Shown one piece after another: positions 47,926 to 58,953 of a DNA stretch of 64,000 bases. Under the pieces are notes generated by a model. The model was not told the DNA's origin. It worked only from the letters and a program-made list of their open reading frames with translations, and did not search any database. Both the position numbers and the translations under genes were made by a program. Numbering within the stretch: the first letter of the stretch is position 1; every line of letters begins with the position of its first letter. Origin of the DNA: Bolinopsis microptera (Eukaryota; Ctenophora; Tentaculata; Lobata; Bolinopsidae); the NCBI RefSeq assembly GCF_026151205.1, contig NC_087081.1, forward strand, positions 12,606,340-12,670,339, in the 5' to 3' direction.

Positions 47926-48902
47926 ATGGGTGAAGACAGAAAAGCATGGAAGAGCACTGAGGACAACCCTTACTACAGCGTGTATGGTGCAGAGAAAGTA
48001 CCTTTCCTACAACGTCCTGAAAAGAATGTCATCTTGTTGGAGGATTGTGCAGAGCGTCGAGATAAATGGCAAAATTGTCTCAAAACGATTGAAGGACCAG
48101 GAAATGAAAACAGTCCAAACTTACACATGTGTAACGAGCTCTGGGGCAGATATAAATTTTGCATTGAAATGTACAAAGCGGTAAGTTTTGTTTTGGTTCA
48201 ATGTGATTTAATTTTGGCCATTTTAAAGAGAACCTCTTCACTCAATCTCTCAATCAAAGGCTCTTGACTGAATCACATCAAGTTCACAAGTTGAACTATG
48301 TTGGATTAAATCCAACCAATTTCCCAACTTGAAATTTTGGCACAAATTTCAGACAGCATAACCAGTGGCATCTAGCAAATATTGACCATCTTACCCAAAT
48401 TATTAAATTGTGAAACTAATGAAAAGTGGATGTGTCAGGATAAACTTACTGGGAATCAAAGTTTTAACTATATCTGTAACCCATGAAATTGTTAAGCAAT
48501 TCTGTCTGTGAGTTATCCAAGCATTGCTTGTGGAAATAAGTGATCAAAAAAGATAAATCCCCCCTAAATCTATAAGAATTAGAATTATTAGAGTAAACTA
48601 ACTTTTGTAGTTTGGGGTTGCATTTTCAATGCAACCTAAAACTACAAAAGTTTGATTCATTGGCTTATAATAATATCCTTCGAGTCAGTGTTGTGGTTTT
48701 TCAGCAAAAGCGAACTGACGTGTCAAGATGGTACTGCCATAAAGAACAAGATGAAGCAACTAAGACTTGTTTGACGGAAAAGAAGCTGCTAACAAGAGAA
48801 TGCCGCAGAGCAGAACAGAAAGTTGAAGACTGTCTCAAAAAACAACATGCCTCCACCCAAGAAAAAGAACTGTTTCAAACTAAAACATATAAAGATTGGT
48901 GA
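47926..48902 (+). CDS. CHCH-type protein with four CXnC motifs, 150 aa
   Basis: Exons 47926-48180 and 48705-48902 (TGA) join in phase 0 across a GT-AG intron. The protein has four cysteine pairs: CAERRDKWQNC (CX9C), CNELWGRYKFC (CX9C), CHKEQDEATKTC (CX10C) and CRRAEQKVEDC (CX9C). Twin CX9C helices oxidised by the Mia40 pathway typify small proteins of the mitochondrial intermembrane space. These include complex I subunit NDUFA8 (also four pairs), cytochrome oxidase assembly factors and MICOS parts. The spacing between pairs 1 and 2 (17 residues) is wider than in NDUFA8, so I do not assign it. No presequence is visible, as expected for this import route. It lies 360 bp upstream of the PP2A gene, same strand. 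Confidence 0.82.
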
Positions 48903-49261
48903 ATTGAAGTTGGCAGCTTGCCAGATGTATGAAATGCTGGTAATTTTGTGATAAGAAGTATTGAGTGTATTTGGGGTGTGTGGTGCTTGCAAAAAGTGCT
49001 GCGATGCATTAATTCGATATGAAGGTTATCAATGTTCAGCTGTTCTTGTACTTGTTTTTACAACTGTACAAAATACGGAGTAGTTGTATTTGTTTTACAT
49101 TTAAATCAATTTAATATTAAATCAATAATTTTAACATTTTAAATATTCTTCAAAGGTTTCAGGAGACGATATTGAGCCAAACTGTTACCTAATTTTGGTC
49201 CAAATTTGAAATTACTTATTATTTGATAACTTAATTAACTTATTGCTTAATTACAGCTAGC
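48903..49261. other. Spacer and 5' flank of PP2A scaffold gene
   Basis: AT-rich. TTACAG at 49252-49257, four bases before the ATG, could be the acceptor of a 5'-UTR intron. Confidence 0.4.
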
Positions 49262-51893
49262 ATGGCCGCCACCTCAGAAGACGATTCTCTCTACCCTATA
49301 GCAGTTCTCATCGACGAGTTGAGAAATGAAGACGTCCAACTGCGCCTCAACTCCATCAAGAAACTCTCAACAATAGCGCTGGCACTTGGTGTCGAGCGCA
49401 CACGTGCTGAACTTATACCTTTCTTAACAGGTTTTATTTCTTTTCATAGATGTACTATCCCAGGTCAAGATTCATGCGAGATGGCGAGACAGGCTCATCG
49501 CACAAAATCTTAAAATAAACACACAAAAAAAACTAACAAAAAAATGTGTGAGAAAATAGAAAAAATGTAATTTAAAAGTTTTAAGCGACACAAAAATGTA
49601 CTTTATACTTTGTAAATTCAAAACTTAGTGCGGTGTGAGATCACGTGGTTAAAGTATAACAACTTTGCCGCGCGCAATAAGTGCGAGATTTTGACGAGTT
49701 TGATAAATCTCACCCCAATATCGCGAGTCTGACTGCGAGATTTCGGCACCCTCTTTCAGCACTACATAATCGGTCGCGCGCTTGCATTTTCATAATACTA
49801 TTCCTCAACTTGCTGGCCTTTTCGTCTTTATCATCAAGCCGACTTTACATGGTCATTGAACTTTTGGTATTGATTGTTTTGAATTATTACTGGTTGTATT
49901 ACTCTGACGGCTTATTTTTCTGTACTGTCTAAGTCTTAAAGGATAATAATTGTTGTCGATTATCCTTTAAGTGGATATTTCTTCATTAAAAGTTTGAAAA
50001 AGGGTCTCTTCAACTGTAGACCTGACTTATTAATCCTAGCAGGTAATCAACTCTGGATCCTCATCACATTGATTCCATTCTAAATTCTAGCCATAAACAA
50101 AACAAATATTACCAGATAACTCCGTTTACCATAATTTGATATGTTCCAGTATGAACGAGGCCTTCCCCGGATAAATCCTTAAATGCCAGTCTTCTCCAGC
50201 TGAAGTGCGAACTGTATAATTTATCAGATAAAGTATATTACAAGGTGCTCTGATGATAATTTTAGTAAAATAATTAATAATTGCCAAAAGAATGACCGTC
50301 GACTAGACTCGAACCCGGAAACAGCTGCTTAAAGGCCGTGCCCTAAACTGGGGCGCTACGTGAGGCATATCAGATTTACAATATGTAACACTATATACTT
50401 CATAAAAATACACACTTAAAATTTTCGTTATGACGGATCCAAATTACAGCGGCATACTTACAATTCTGAGAAATAAACATCGAGCGACATAAAGCGACAT
50501 ACTTACAATTTCACTTACATAGGGAAATCTTTTTAAATAGAAAGTAATTTGTGGGGCAAGAAATCTTGCAGGCTGGGGGGGGGGGGGGGGGGGGAAATCG
50601 CACTTTTAGTCTCAAAATCCAATCTCATCGCACTTTTTTTAGAATCTTGATAGGGGTGTACTATGCAATAGCAATTTGCTCTATGTGTTTAAACTGAAAT
50701 GTCACTAATGAGTATAAGTAATGGACCGTTTAGCTCTAGAAAACATAAGGCAGTTTCTCAGCTGTCCAATATTTTGAGAACTAAATATTATCCACATTTT
50801 ATCTGTTAACTTAATAGTTAATACATTTTCTCAGCATTTGGTGTCTCATTATTGATCGCTGTTAATAATTCATATTTAAGTCTACGGTATGTAATAAGAC
50901 ACAATCTTATGTAACATATTTGATAACCAACAGTTATTATATTGAGTTACCATTTCAGATACTATTGAAGATGAGGATGAAGTTTTGTGGGCATTGGCTG
51001 AGCAGGTAAAATTTACTAATTACTGACTCACTTACTACTAATTTATGACTTACTAACTACTAATTAATGACTTATATTGAAGGGGGGGGGGGGGGGGGGG
51101 CAAAGTCAGTACCCATGGCCATACGTTGGCCTTTATAGCTCAGTCACTGAGTGCCCGATTGAGATAACTCTTTCTGGTATGACTTACTATCACCACTCAT
51201 TCGAGGAATACATCAAATCAAAGAATATGCGTGTTAATTTTTTCGAATGAAGGTTATTTTTTGCATTTATTTGATAGATTAAATTATCGGATTTAGCCAA
51301 ATTGTATTGAATTATGTTTGGCTATGCATATTACATTTGCCCTGAAAAAATGAAAGTTCTAGCTTCTCAGATGACCGAGATATAAAGCATAACGAGTTTG
51401 TTCATTACGTGTGATCAGGTGATTGGGTTGAAACTAGATCTGCACTATGGGAATTGTGCAGAGAGCCCAATTACAGTGTAGTGTCGTTGCACGCTATCAC
51501 ATGAATAGCGATTGGGTAAAAATTGATTACCCAATCGATTTTGCTAACGAGATAAACAAATTGCTAGTGATAACTTAGTCATTTTAAATCCGTTTGCACC
51601 ATCTTTCCAGATTATATTCCGGATTTAATGACCTATAGCAATATGTTACAACGGAGTCTTTGACACGTTCACAAACGTCCCCCCCCCCCCCCCACCCCGT
51701 ATTAACCAACGGTCTTGTTTGGTGTATTTGATAGTAATTGTGGGTAGTAGGTACTAGTTAGGGGGGGGGGGGATCATGTTTTTTTGTCCGTTTTTGTCCG
51801 TTTTTGTCCGTTTGGCAGCTATATTTTCAAAACGGACAAAAAAAAAAGCGGACAAAAACGGGCAAAAAATAACAAAAATTGAAATAACATTTA

Positions 51894-51925
<32 letters not shown>

Positions 51926-54900
51926 CTCCTCCTCCTCCTCCTCCTCCTCCTCCTCTTCCACCTTCTCCTCCTCCTCCTCCTCAGCCATCCTCCTCAGTCC
52001 TCCTCAGTCCTCTTCCTCTGCAGTCCTCATCATCCTCCTCAGTCCTCCTCCTCCTGGGTCCTCCTCCTCCTCTTCATCCTCCTCATCTTCCTCCTCAGTC
52101 CTCAGTCCTTCTCCTCAGTCCTCCTCCTCATCCTTTTCGTCAGTACTCCTCCTCCTCAGTCCTCCCCCAGTCCCCCTCCTCCTCCTATTCAGTCCTCCTC
52201 CTCCTCCTCCTCAGTTCTCCTCCTTCTCATTCCTCCTTCTGAGTCCTCCTCATTCCTCCTTCTGAGTCCTCCTCCTCCTCCTTCTCCTGAGTCCTCCTCC
52301 TGGGTCCTCTTTCTCCTCCTCCTTCTCAGTCCTCCTCCTCCTCCCTCTCAGTCATCCTCCTCAGTCATCCTCCTCAGCCATCCTCCTCAGCCATCCTCTT
52401 CAGCGATCCTCCTCAGTACTCCTCAGTCCTCCTCCTTCTCAGTCCTCCTCAGTCCTCCTCCTCAGTCATCCTTCTCCTCCTCCTCCTCCAGGGGGATTCC
52501 GTTTTTTCCGTTCGGAACCCTATATTATCAAAACGGACAAAAAATAGAGCGGACAAAAACGGACAAAAAATAACAAAAATGGAAATAATATTTAGATGCT
52601 TCCTCCTCCTCCTCAGTCTTCCTCAGTCATCCTCCTACTCCTCCTGAGTCCTTCTCCTGGGTCCTCCTCCTGGGACCTCCTCCTCTTGGGTCCACCTCCT
52701 CTTCATCCTCCTCCTATTCCTCCTCAGTCCTCAGTTCTCCTCCTCAGCTCAGTCCTCCTTCTCAGTCCTCCTCCTCATCCTTTTCCTCAGTCCTCCTCCT
52801 CAGTCCTGCCCAGTCCCCCTCCTCCTCCTATTCACTCCTCCTCCTCCTCCTCCTCCTCCTCCTCCTCCTCAGTCCTCCTCCTCCTCAGTCCTCCTCCTTC
52901 TCAGTCCTCCTCCTCCTCCTCAGTCCTCCTCCTCAGTCATCCTCCTCAGTCCTTCTCCTCCTCAGTCCTTCTCCTCTTCCTCCTCCTCCTCAGTCTTCCT
53001 CATATTCCTCAGTCCTCCCCCAGTCACCCTCCTCCTCATCCTCATCCTCCTCATCAGTCCTCCTTCGCCTTCTCAGTCCTCCTCTTCAGTCCTCCTCCTC
53101 CTCCTTTTCCTGGTTCCTCCTCCTCAGTCCGCATTCTCCTCCTCAGTCCTTCTCAGTCCTTTCCCCAGTCACCCTCCTCCTCATCCTCCTCATCAGTCCT
53201 CCTTCTCCTTAGTCCTCCTCCTCAGTCCTCCTCCTCCTCCTGGGTTCTCCTCCTGGATCCCTCTTCTCCTCCTCAGTCCTTCTCATCCTCCTCAGTTATC
53301 CTCCTCCTCCTCCTTCTCCTCCTGGGTCCTCCTCCTTCTGCTCACCAGTCCTCCTCCTCAGTCCTCCTCATCCTCTTCATCCACTTACTTCTCCTCCTCA
53401 TCAGTCCTCATCAGTCCTCCTCCTCCCAAGTCATCCTCCTCCTCCTGGGGCCTTTTCCTGTGTCCTCCTCCTCCTGGGTCCTCCTCCTCAGTCCTCCTCC
53501 TCTTCCTTCTCCTCAGTCCTTCTCCTCCTCAGTCCTTCTCCCCTTCCTCCTCCTCAGTCTTCCTCCTCCTCAATCCTTTCCCCAGTCACCCTCCTCCTCA
53601 TCCTCATCCTCCTCATCAGTCCTCCTTCTCCTTCTCAGTCCTCCTTCTCCTCTTCTTCCTGGTTCCTCCTCCTGGGTCCTCCTTCTCCTCCTCAGTCCTC
53701 CTCCTCTTCCTCCTCCTCCTGGGTCCTCCTGATCCTCCTCAGTCTTCTTTCTCCTTCTACTCCTCAGTCCTCCTCCTCCTCAATCCTCCTCTTCCTCCTA
53801 AGTCCTCCCCTCCTCAGTCCTCCTAAGTCCTCCCATTCTCAGTCCTCCTCCTCATCAGTCCTCTTCACCAGTCCTCCTCCTCAGTCCTCCTTATCCTCAT
53901 CCTTCATCTCCTTCCTTCATCTCCTTTCTCCTCCTCATCCTCCTCATACACCTCCTCCTCATCAGTCCTCCTCCTCACTGCTCACTCCTTCTCCTCCTCC
54001 TCCTCCTCCTCCTCCTCGTCCTTAGTCCTCTTTATCAGTCCTCATCAGTCCTCATCAGTCCTCCTCCTCCCCAGTCCTCCTTTTGGGGCCTTTTCCTGGG
54101 TCCTCCTCCTGGGTCCTCCTCCTCTTGGGTCCTCCTCCTCTTGGGTCCTCCTCCTCATCCTTCTCCTTAGTCCTCCTCCTCCTCAGTCCTCCTCTTGAGT
54201 CCTTCTTCTCCTCCTCCTCCTATTCATTCCTCCTCCTCAGTTCTCCTTCTCAGTCTCACTCCTCCTTCTCAGTCCTCCTTCTCCTCTTCTTCCTGGTTCC
54301 TCCTCCTGGGTCCTCCTTCTCCTCCTCAGTCCTCCTCCTCTTCCTCCTCCTCCTGGGTCCTCCTGATCCTCCTCAGTCTTCTTTCTCCTTCTACTCCTCA
54401 GTCCTCCTCCTCCTCAATCCTCCTCTTCCTCCTAAGTCCTCCCCTCCTCAGTCCTCCTAAGTCCTCCCATTCTCAGTCCTCCTCCTCATCAGTCCTCTTC
54501 ACCAGTCCTCCTCCTCAGTCCTCCTTATCCTCATCCTTCATCTCCTTCCTTCATCTCCTTTCTCCTCCTCATCCTCCTCATACACATCCTCCTCATCAGT
54601 CCTCCTCCTCACTGCTCACTCCTTCTCCTCCTCCTCCTCCTCCTCCTCCTCCTCGTCCTTAGTCCTCTTTATCAGTCCTCATCAGTCCTCATCAGTCCTC
54701 CTCCTCCCCAGTCCTCCTTTTGGGGCCTTTTCCTGGGTCCTCCTCCTGGGTCCTCCTCCTCTTGGGTCCTCCTCCTCTTGGGTCCTCCTCCTCATCCTTC
54801 TCCTTAGTCCTCCTCCTCCTCAGTCCTCCTCTTGAGTCCTTCTTCTCCTCCTCCTCCTATTCATTCCTCCTCCTCAGTTCTCCTTCTCAGTCTCACTCCT

Positions 54901-57900
54901 CCTTCTCAGTCCTCCTCCTCCTCTTCTTCCTGGTTCCTCCTCTTGGGTTCTCCTTCTCCTCCTCAGTCCTCCTCCTCTTCCTCCTCTTCCTGGGTCCTCC
55001 TGATCCTCCTCAGTCTTCTTCCTCCTTCTGCTCCTCAGTCCTCCTCCTGCTCAATCCTCCTCTTCCTCCCAAGTCCTCCCCTCCTCTTCCTCCTAAGTCC
55101 TCCCCTTCTCAGTCCTCCTCCTCATCAGTCCTCTTCACCAGTCCTCCTCCTCAGTCCTCCTTATCCTCATCCTTTATCTCCTTTCTCCTCCTCATCCTCC
55201 TCATACACTTCCTTCTCCTCATCAGTCCTCCTCCTCACTCCTCAGTCCTTCTCCTCCTTCTCCTCCTCCTCGTCCTTAGTCCTCTTTATCAGTCCTCATC
55301 AGTCCTCATCGGTCCTCCTCCTCCCCAGTCCTCCTCATGGGGCCTTTTCCTGGGTCCTCCTCCTCTTGGGTCCTCCTCCTCTTGGGTCCTCCTCCTTTTG
55401 AGTCCTTCTTCTCCTCCTCCTATTCATTCCTCCTCCTCAGTTCTCCTTCTCAGTCTCACTCCTCCTCAGCCCCCCTCCTCTCCCTCCTCAGTCCCCCCTC
55501 CTCCTTTTCCTCTCTTTCATCTCTTAATAATTTGTTCAATTTATAATTATTGTTGGTGTTATTGTTAACATAATTTATTGTTATATACTAAAATGTTTTT
55601 AAGCGCATTTGAGTCTGACTCAAAATGTGCTCAAGAATCTTTGTGTTTAACAAAGTTTTACTCTCCAGTAATAAAACTTTTCATCCCTTTTTATGTTATT
55701 AAAAAATGTGTAGACTATTCTTTGTGCCTAATTGAAGATTAAAAGTTTGAGAAAGGACCATGGTCATTAACCGGGCTACCCATTTCTGCAGATAGCCTGT
55801 TACAAATTGTGGAGAAAATTTAAATCAAAAGTTACAATTTTTGTCCGTTTTTGTCCGTTTTTGTCCGTTTGGCAGCTATATTTTCAAAACGGACAAAAAT
55901 TAACGGACAAAAACGGACAAAAAATAACATGATCCCCCCCCCCCCCCCCCCCCTAGTTAGTGGATTTTGACACCTGATAGCGATTAACCGATCAGTCAGC
56001 CAATAGTATCGACCAATCATACTGACTAATCAGTGTCACGTGACTTATGACTAATTACTGTTACGTCAAAACAAACCAGCTGTACTTATTAACACATACT
56101 TTCATGTGTTAAGCATGAGCAGCTATTTACGTTAAACTATTTCAGTTAGGAAACTTCATTCCTTTGGTCGGTGGTCCAGAATTTGCAAGCTGTTTGTTGG
56201 TAAGTTACTGTACATAGTACGATATCTCGATTTAAGTTAATAACCTCACCAAGATGTTGGTTTTATAAAAGCAGTTTAACTTCAGCAAGCATTTACTTCA
56301 CAAAAGTAGAAGATCCTTTCAATAAAAATTGGGCTATTGAAAATTAAATCAGCATAAACATCCCATTCTTTTGCTACCAGGTAAAAATAAAATAGAAGTA
56401 CGGATATATTCTGCTAATATTTGTTATTATTTCAGCCTCCCCTTGAGAATTTAGCCACAGTAGAAGAAACAGTCGTTAGAGAGAAGGTGTGTAGTGTTCT
56501 CATAGGTTACGTCATGACGTCATGACAGTATAATTATTATATTACACTTTTGTCATGATTAAATATCGTATTAATGTGGTTATTGTTGAAACGACCGCGT
56601 CGATTGTTTAGAACATTCCATCAGTAATCAGTTAGACAATCAAAAGCTTTCAAGATGCAGTGCCCCGCCTTAAAAGTTATGACGTCTCGATAACCCTAAT
56701 TTAGATTTTCGTCGCTGTAAGCGGCAAGATAAAACTAAGATTTCTTATCGCGCGTTACGCGCGGCACTGCTGCTAGCGTCCACAACTCTTAAATATGCGC
56801 GTAATATCATACAAAATGTGTAGTAGTCAGCATGCTGTCACGCACTTATTTTGGGTATAGTCTAATTATTTTAATTAATTGTAACCACCCTACGCGCGTG
56901 GGGTGGACTCCTGGGGTGGACTTTTATTCAGCGCGTATTTTGTAGCCTGTTCAACTTGACGTTTTGATTCGTTACTATCTCAATGTCACAGATACACAGA
57001 ATGTGAGGTGATCATCTTAAAGAGAAACGTCTTAGCTTTCACCTGGTGTAAAGTTTATCTTTGTACTCAAAATATAGCTCGCTCAGTGTGCAATAGAAGT
57101 TGACAATACAATAACCACGTCTGCGACCGGTCGTCAGATACCGGAGTGTTGCACAAAATTGGGTCCCTAAATTAAAATTCTATGACACAGTTACCATGCA
57201 GAAATGTCTGGAGTAACATTTGGTGAAAATTTGAAGGGTCTACTGTAAATATTGCAAAAGTTATTGAAAACAAACTAGCAGAAGTTTTTGGGAAAATTTC
57301 AAATTTTGTACGTAGTGGGGTCTACAGGGGTGGACTCTTGCGGCGCGCATCTGACGGAGTGGCTTTTTCAACAGCCGTCAGTACGGCCAATATCAGAGCA
57401 CAAATTATTGTGAGTAAGACCTTAATGATCAGCTATGAACCCCTCACTAGAGTAGTAACCGTATCTAAAAACAAGGAAATGTTATTCCGTCAAAGCTCAA
57501 ATTTTTTACTCTTCTCAGTGCAGTTAGTGTTACTATGAATGTACTAGCTAAGTATCGTTGATCGTAGCTGCATTACACAGTAGAAAGTAACCAAGGAAGA
57601 CTGCTGATTAACGAAGCAATTTCAACGTGAACAGTTCCAAAATACATAATCATGGCGACGATAGTTCAACTTGAACCTTTATAGTTTTTACAGTCTAAAA
57701 TCACAATAAAATCACGTGAACTGCAAATCACAAAATCAAATCACTCAAATCTGATAGTCCCGTTACAGTACGCTTTCGTGACAACCTCAACGCTTAAAAA
57801 ATAAATATTATCCAGTCTTGTGACCACCGATGGCCCTAACTCTCCCTTGTCCGCGAGGAGCATCGTTGCGACCATGGGGTTTCAGTTCTTTGTTCTTCCC

Positions 57901-58879
57901 ACTCGGCTTCGATAGATCGAATTGGCTGGAAGTCAATCTATCAGAAAGACCTTTGTCGATCTCAGGGGCGTGGTAAATTGTGGATGTCGGAGTATAAAGC
58001 TTCCTGAAAAGATTGAGACATTCACTCGGTCTGTTGTAAATATCAAATAGTCCTTGTAGGCAGAGATTTAACTTATGTTGGGTTTGATAACTAGAGAAGG
58101 CGATTTGATATTCATTGATAGTATAAGCATATAAGCATAAGTGATAAGTTTATATACCCTTTTTATGGTACCTCGAGGCTCGATATCTGTATTCAGTAAT
58201 CATCACTCAAAATCTACTTATTAAACTTATTAACTAAACAAGTTAATGTATTACCGTCCTAGAGAGGTTTCCTGAGAATTTGAAGTCTCTGTAGGTTGCT
58301 GGCATGTCTACTAAGCTCTTCGATTGAGGAGTTTTGGACCCCTCGGCGGTCCAAATGATTTATAATGCTGTGGGCATTTTCAACATCTATCGAGGTAAAC
58401 GCCCTCGCAGCATAACCTGTAGAGAATGAACATGTCATCAATGTGAAGTTCAATGATAAAAATCAGAGTGGCCGATTTCAACGGGCAGAATTCTAATATC
58501 ATGGCCATGGGGAATGGACTATTTTTTGTCGATTTTGCAAACCAAACTGGCAAACGATTGTTGATTTTCGTCACTAGTCTAAAATGAATGCAAACGTTCG
58601 GCCGAACATTTACATGATTAGAAACTTACCGGTTTCTTTCGTTATTATGTACAGACATGGCCGGGCTTGGGTTCCGCATACGATATCTTCTATCAGATTA
58701 AAGTTGAACCCACACTTTGTACTGCTCGTGGGAGGAGGAAAGCAAACGGAGACCTTTTCCATGAGCATCTCGTGTAGTACCATCATCATGTCGATTCTGA
58801 TATCAGCTGCAAAATTCGTCTATTACTAAATGCTAGCTTTTCGAACTTCGTATCTTGGAAATAACAACTTCTATGAAAG

Positions 58880-58953
<74 letters not shown>

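Noticed and set aside
51129-51170. tRNA A-box-like sequence TATAGCTCAGTCACTGAGTG
   Set aside because: No B box at the right distance and no cloverleaf pairing.
51776-55568. Ser/Pro/Leu-rich proteins of up to 378 residues
   Set aside because: Translation of the CCT repeat inside a transposable element in a PP2A intron; all frames are equally open.
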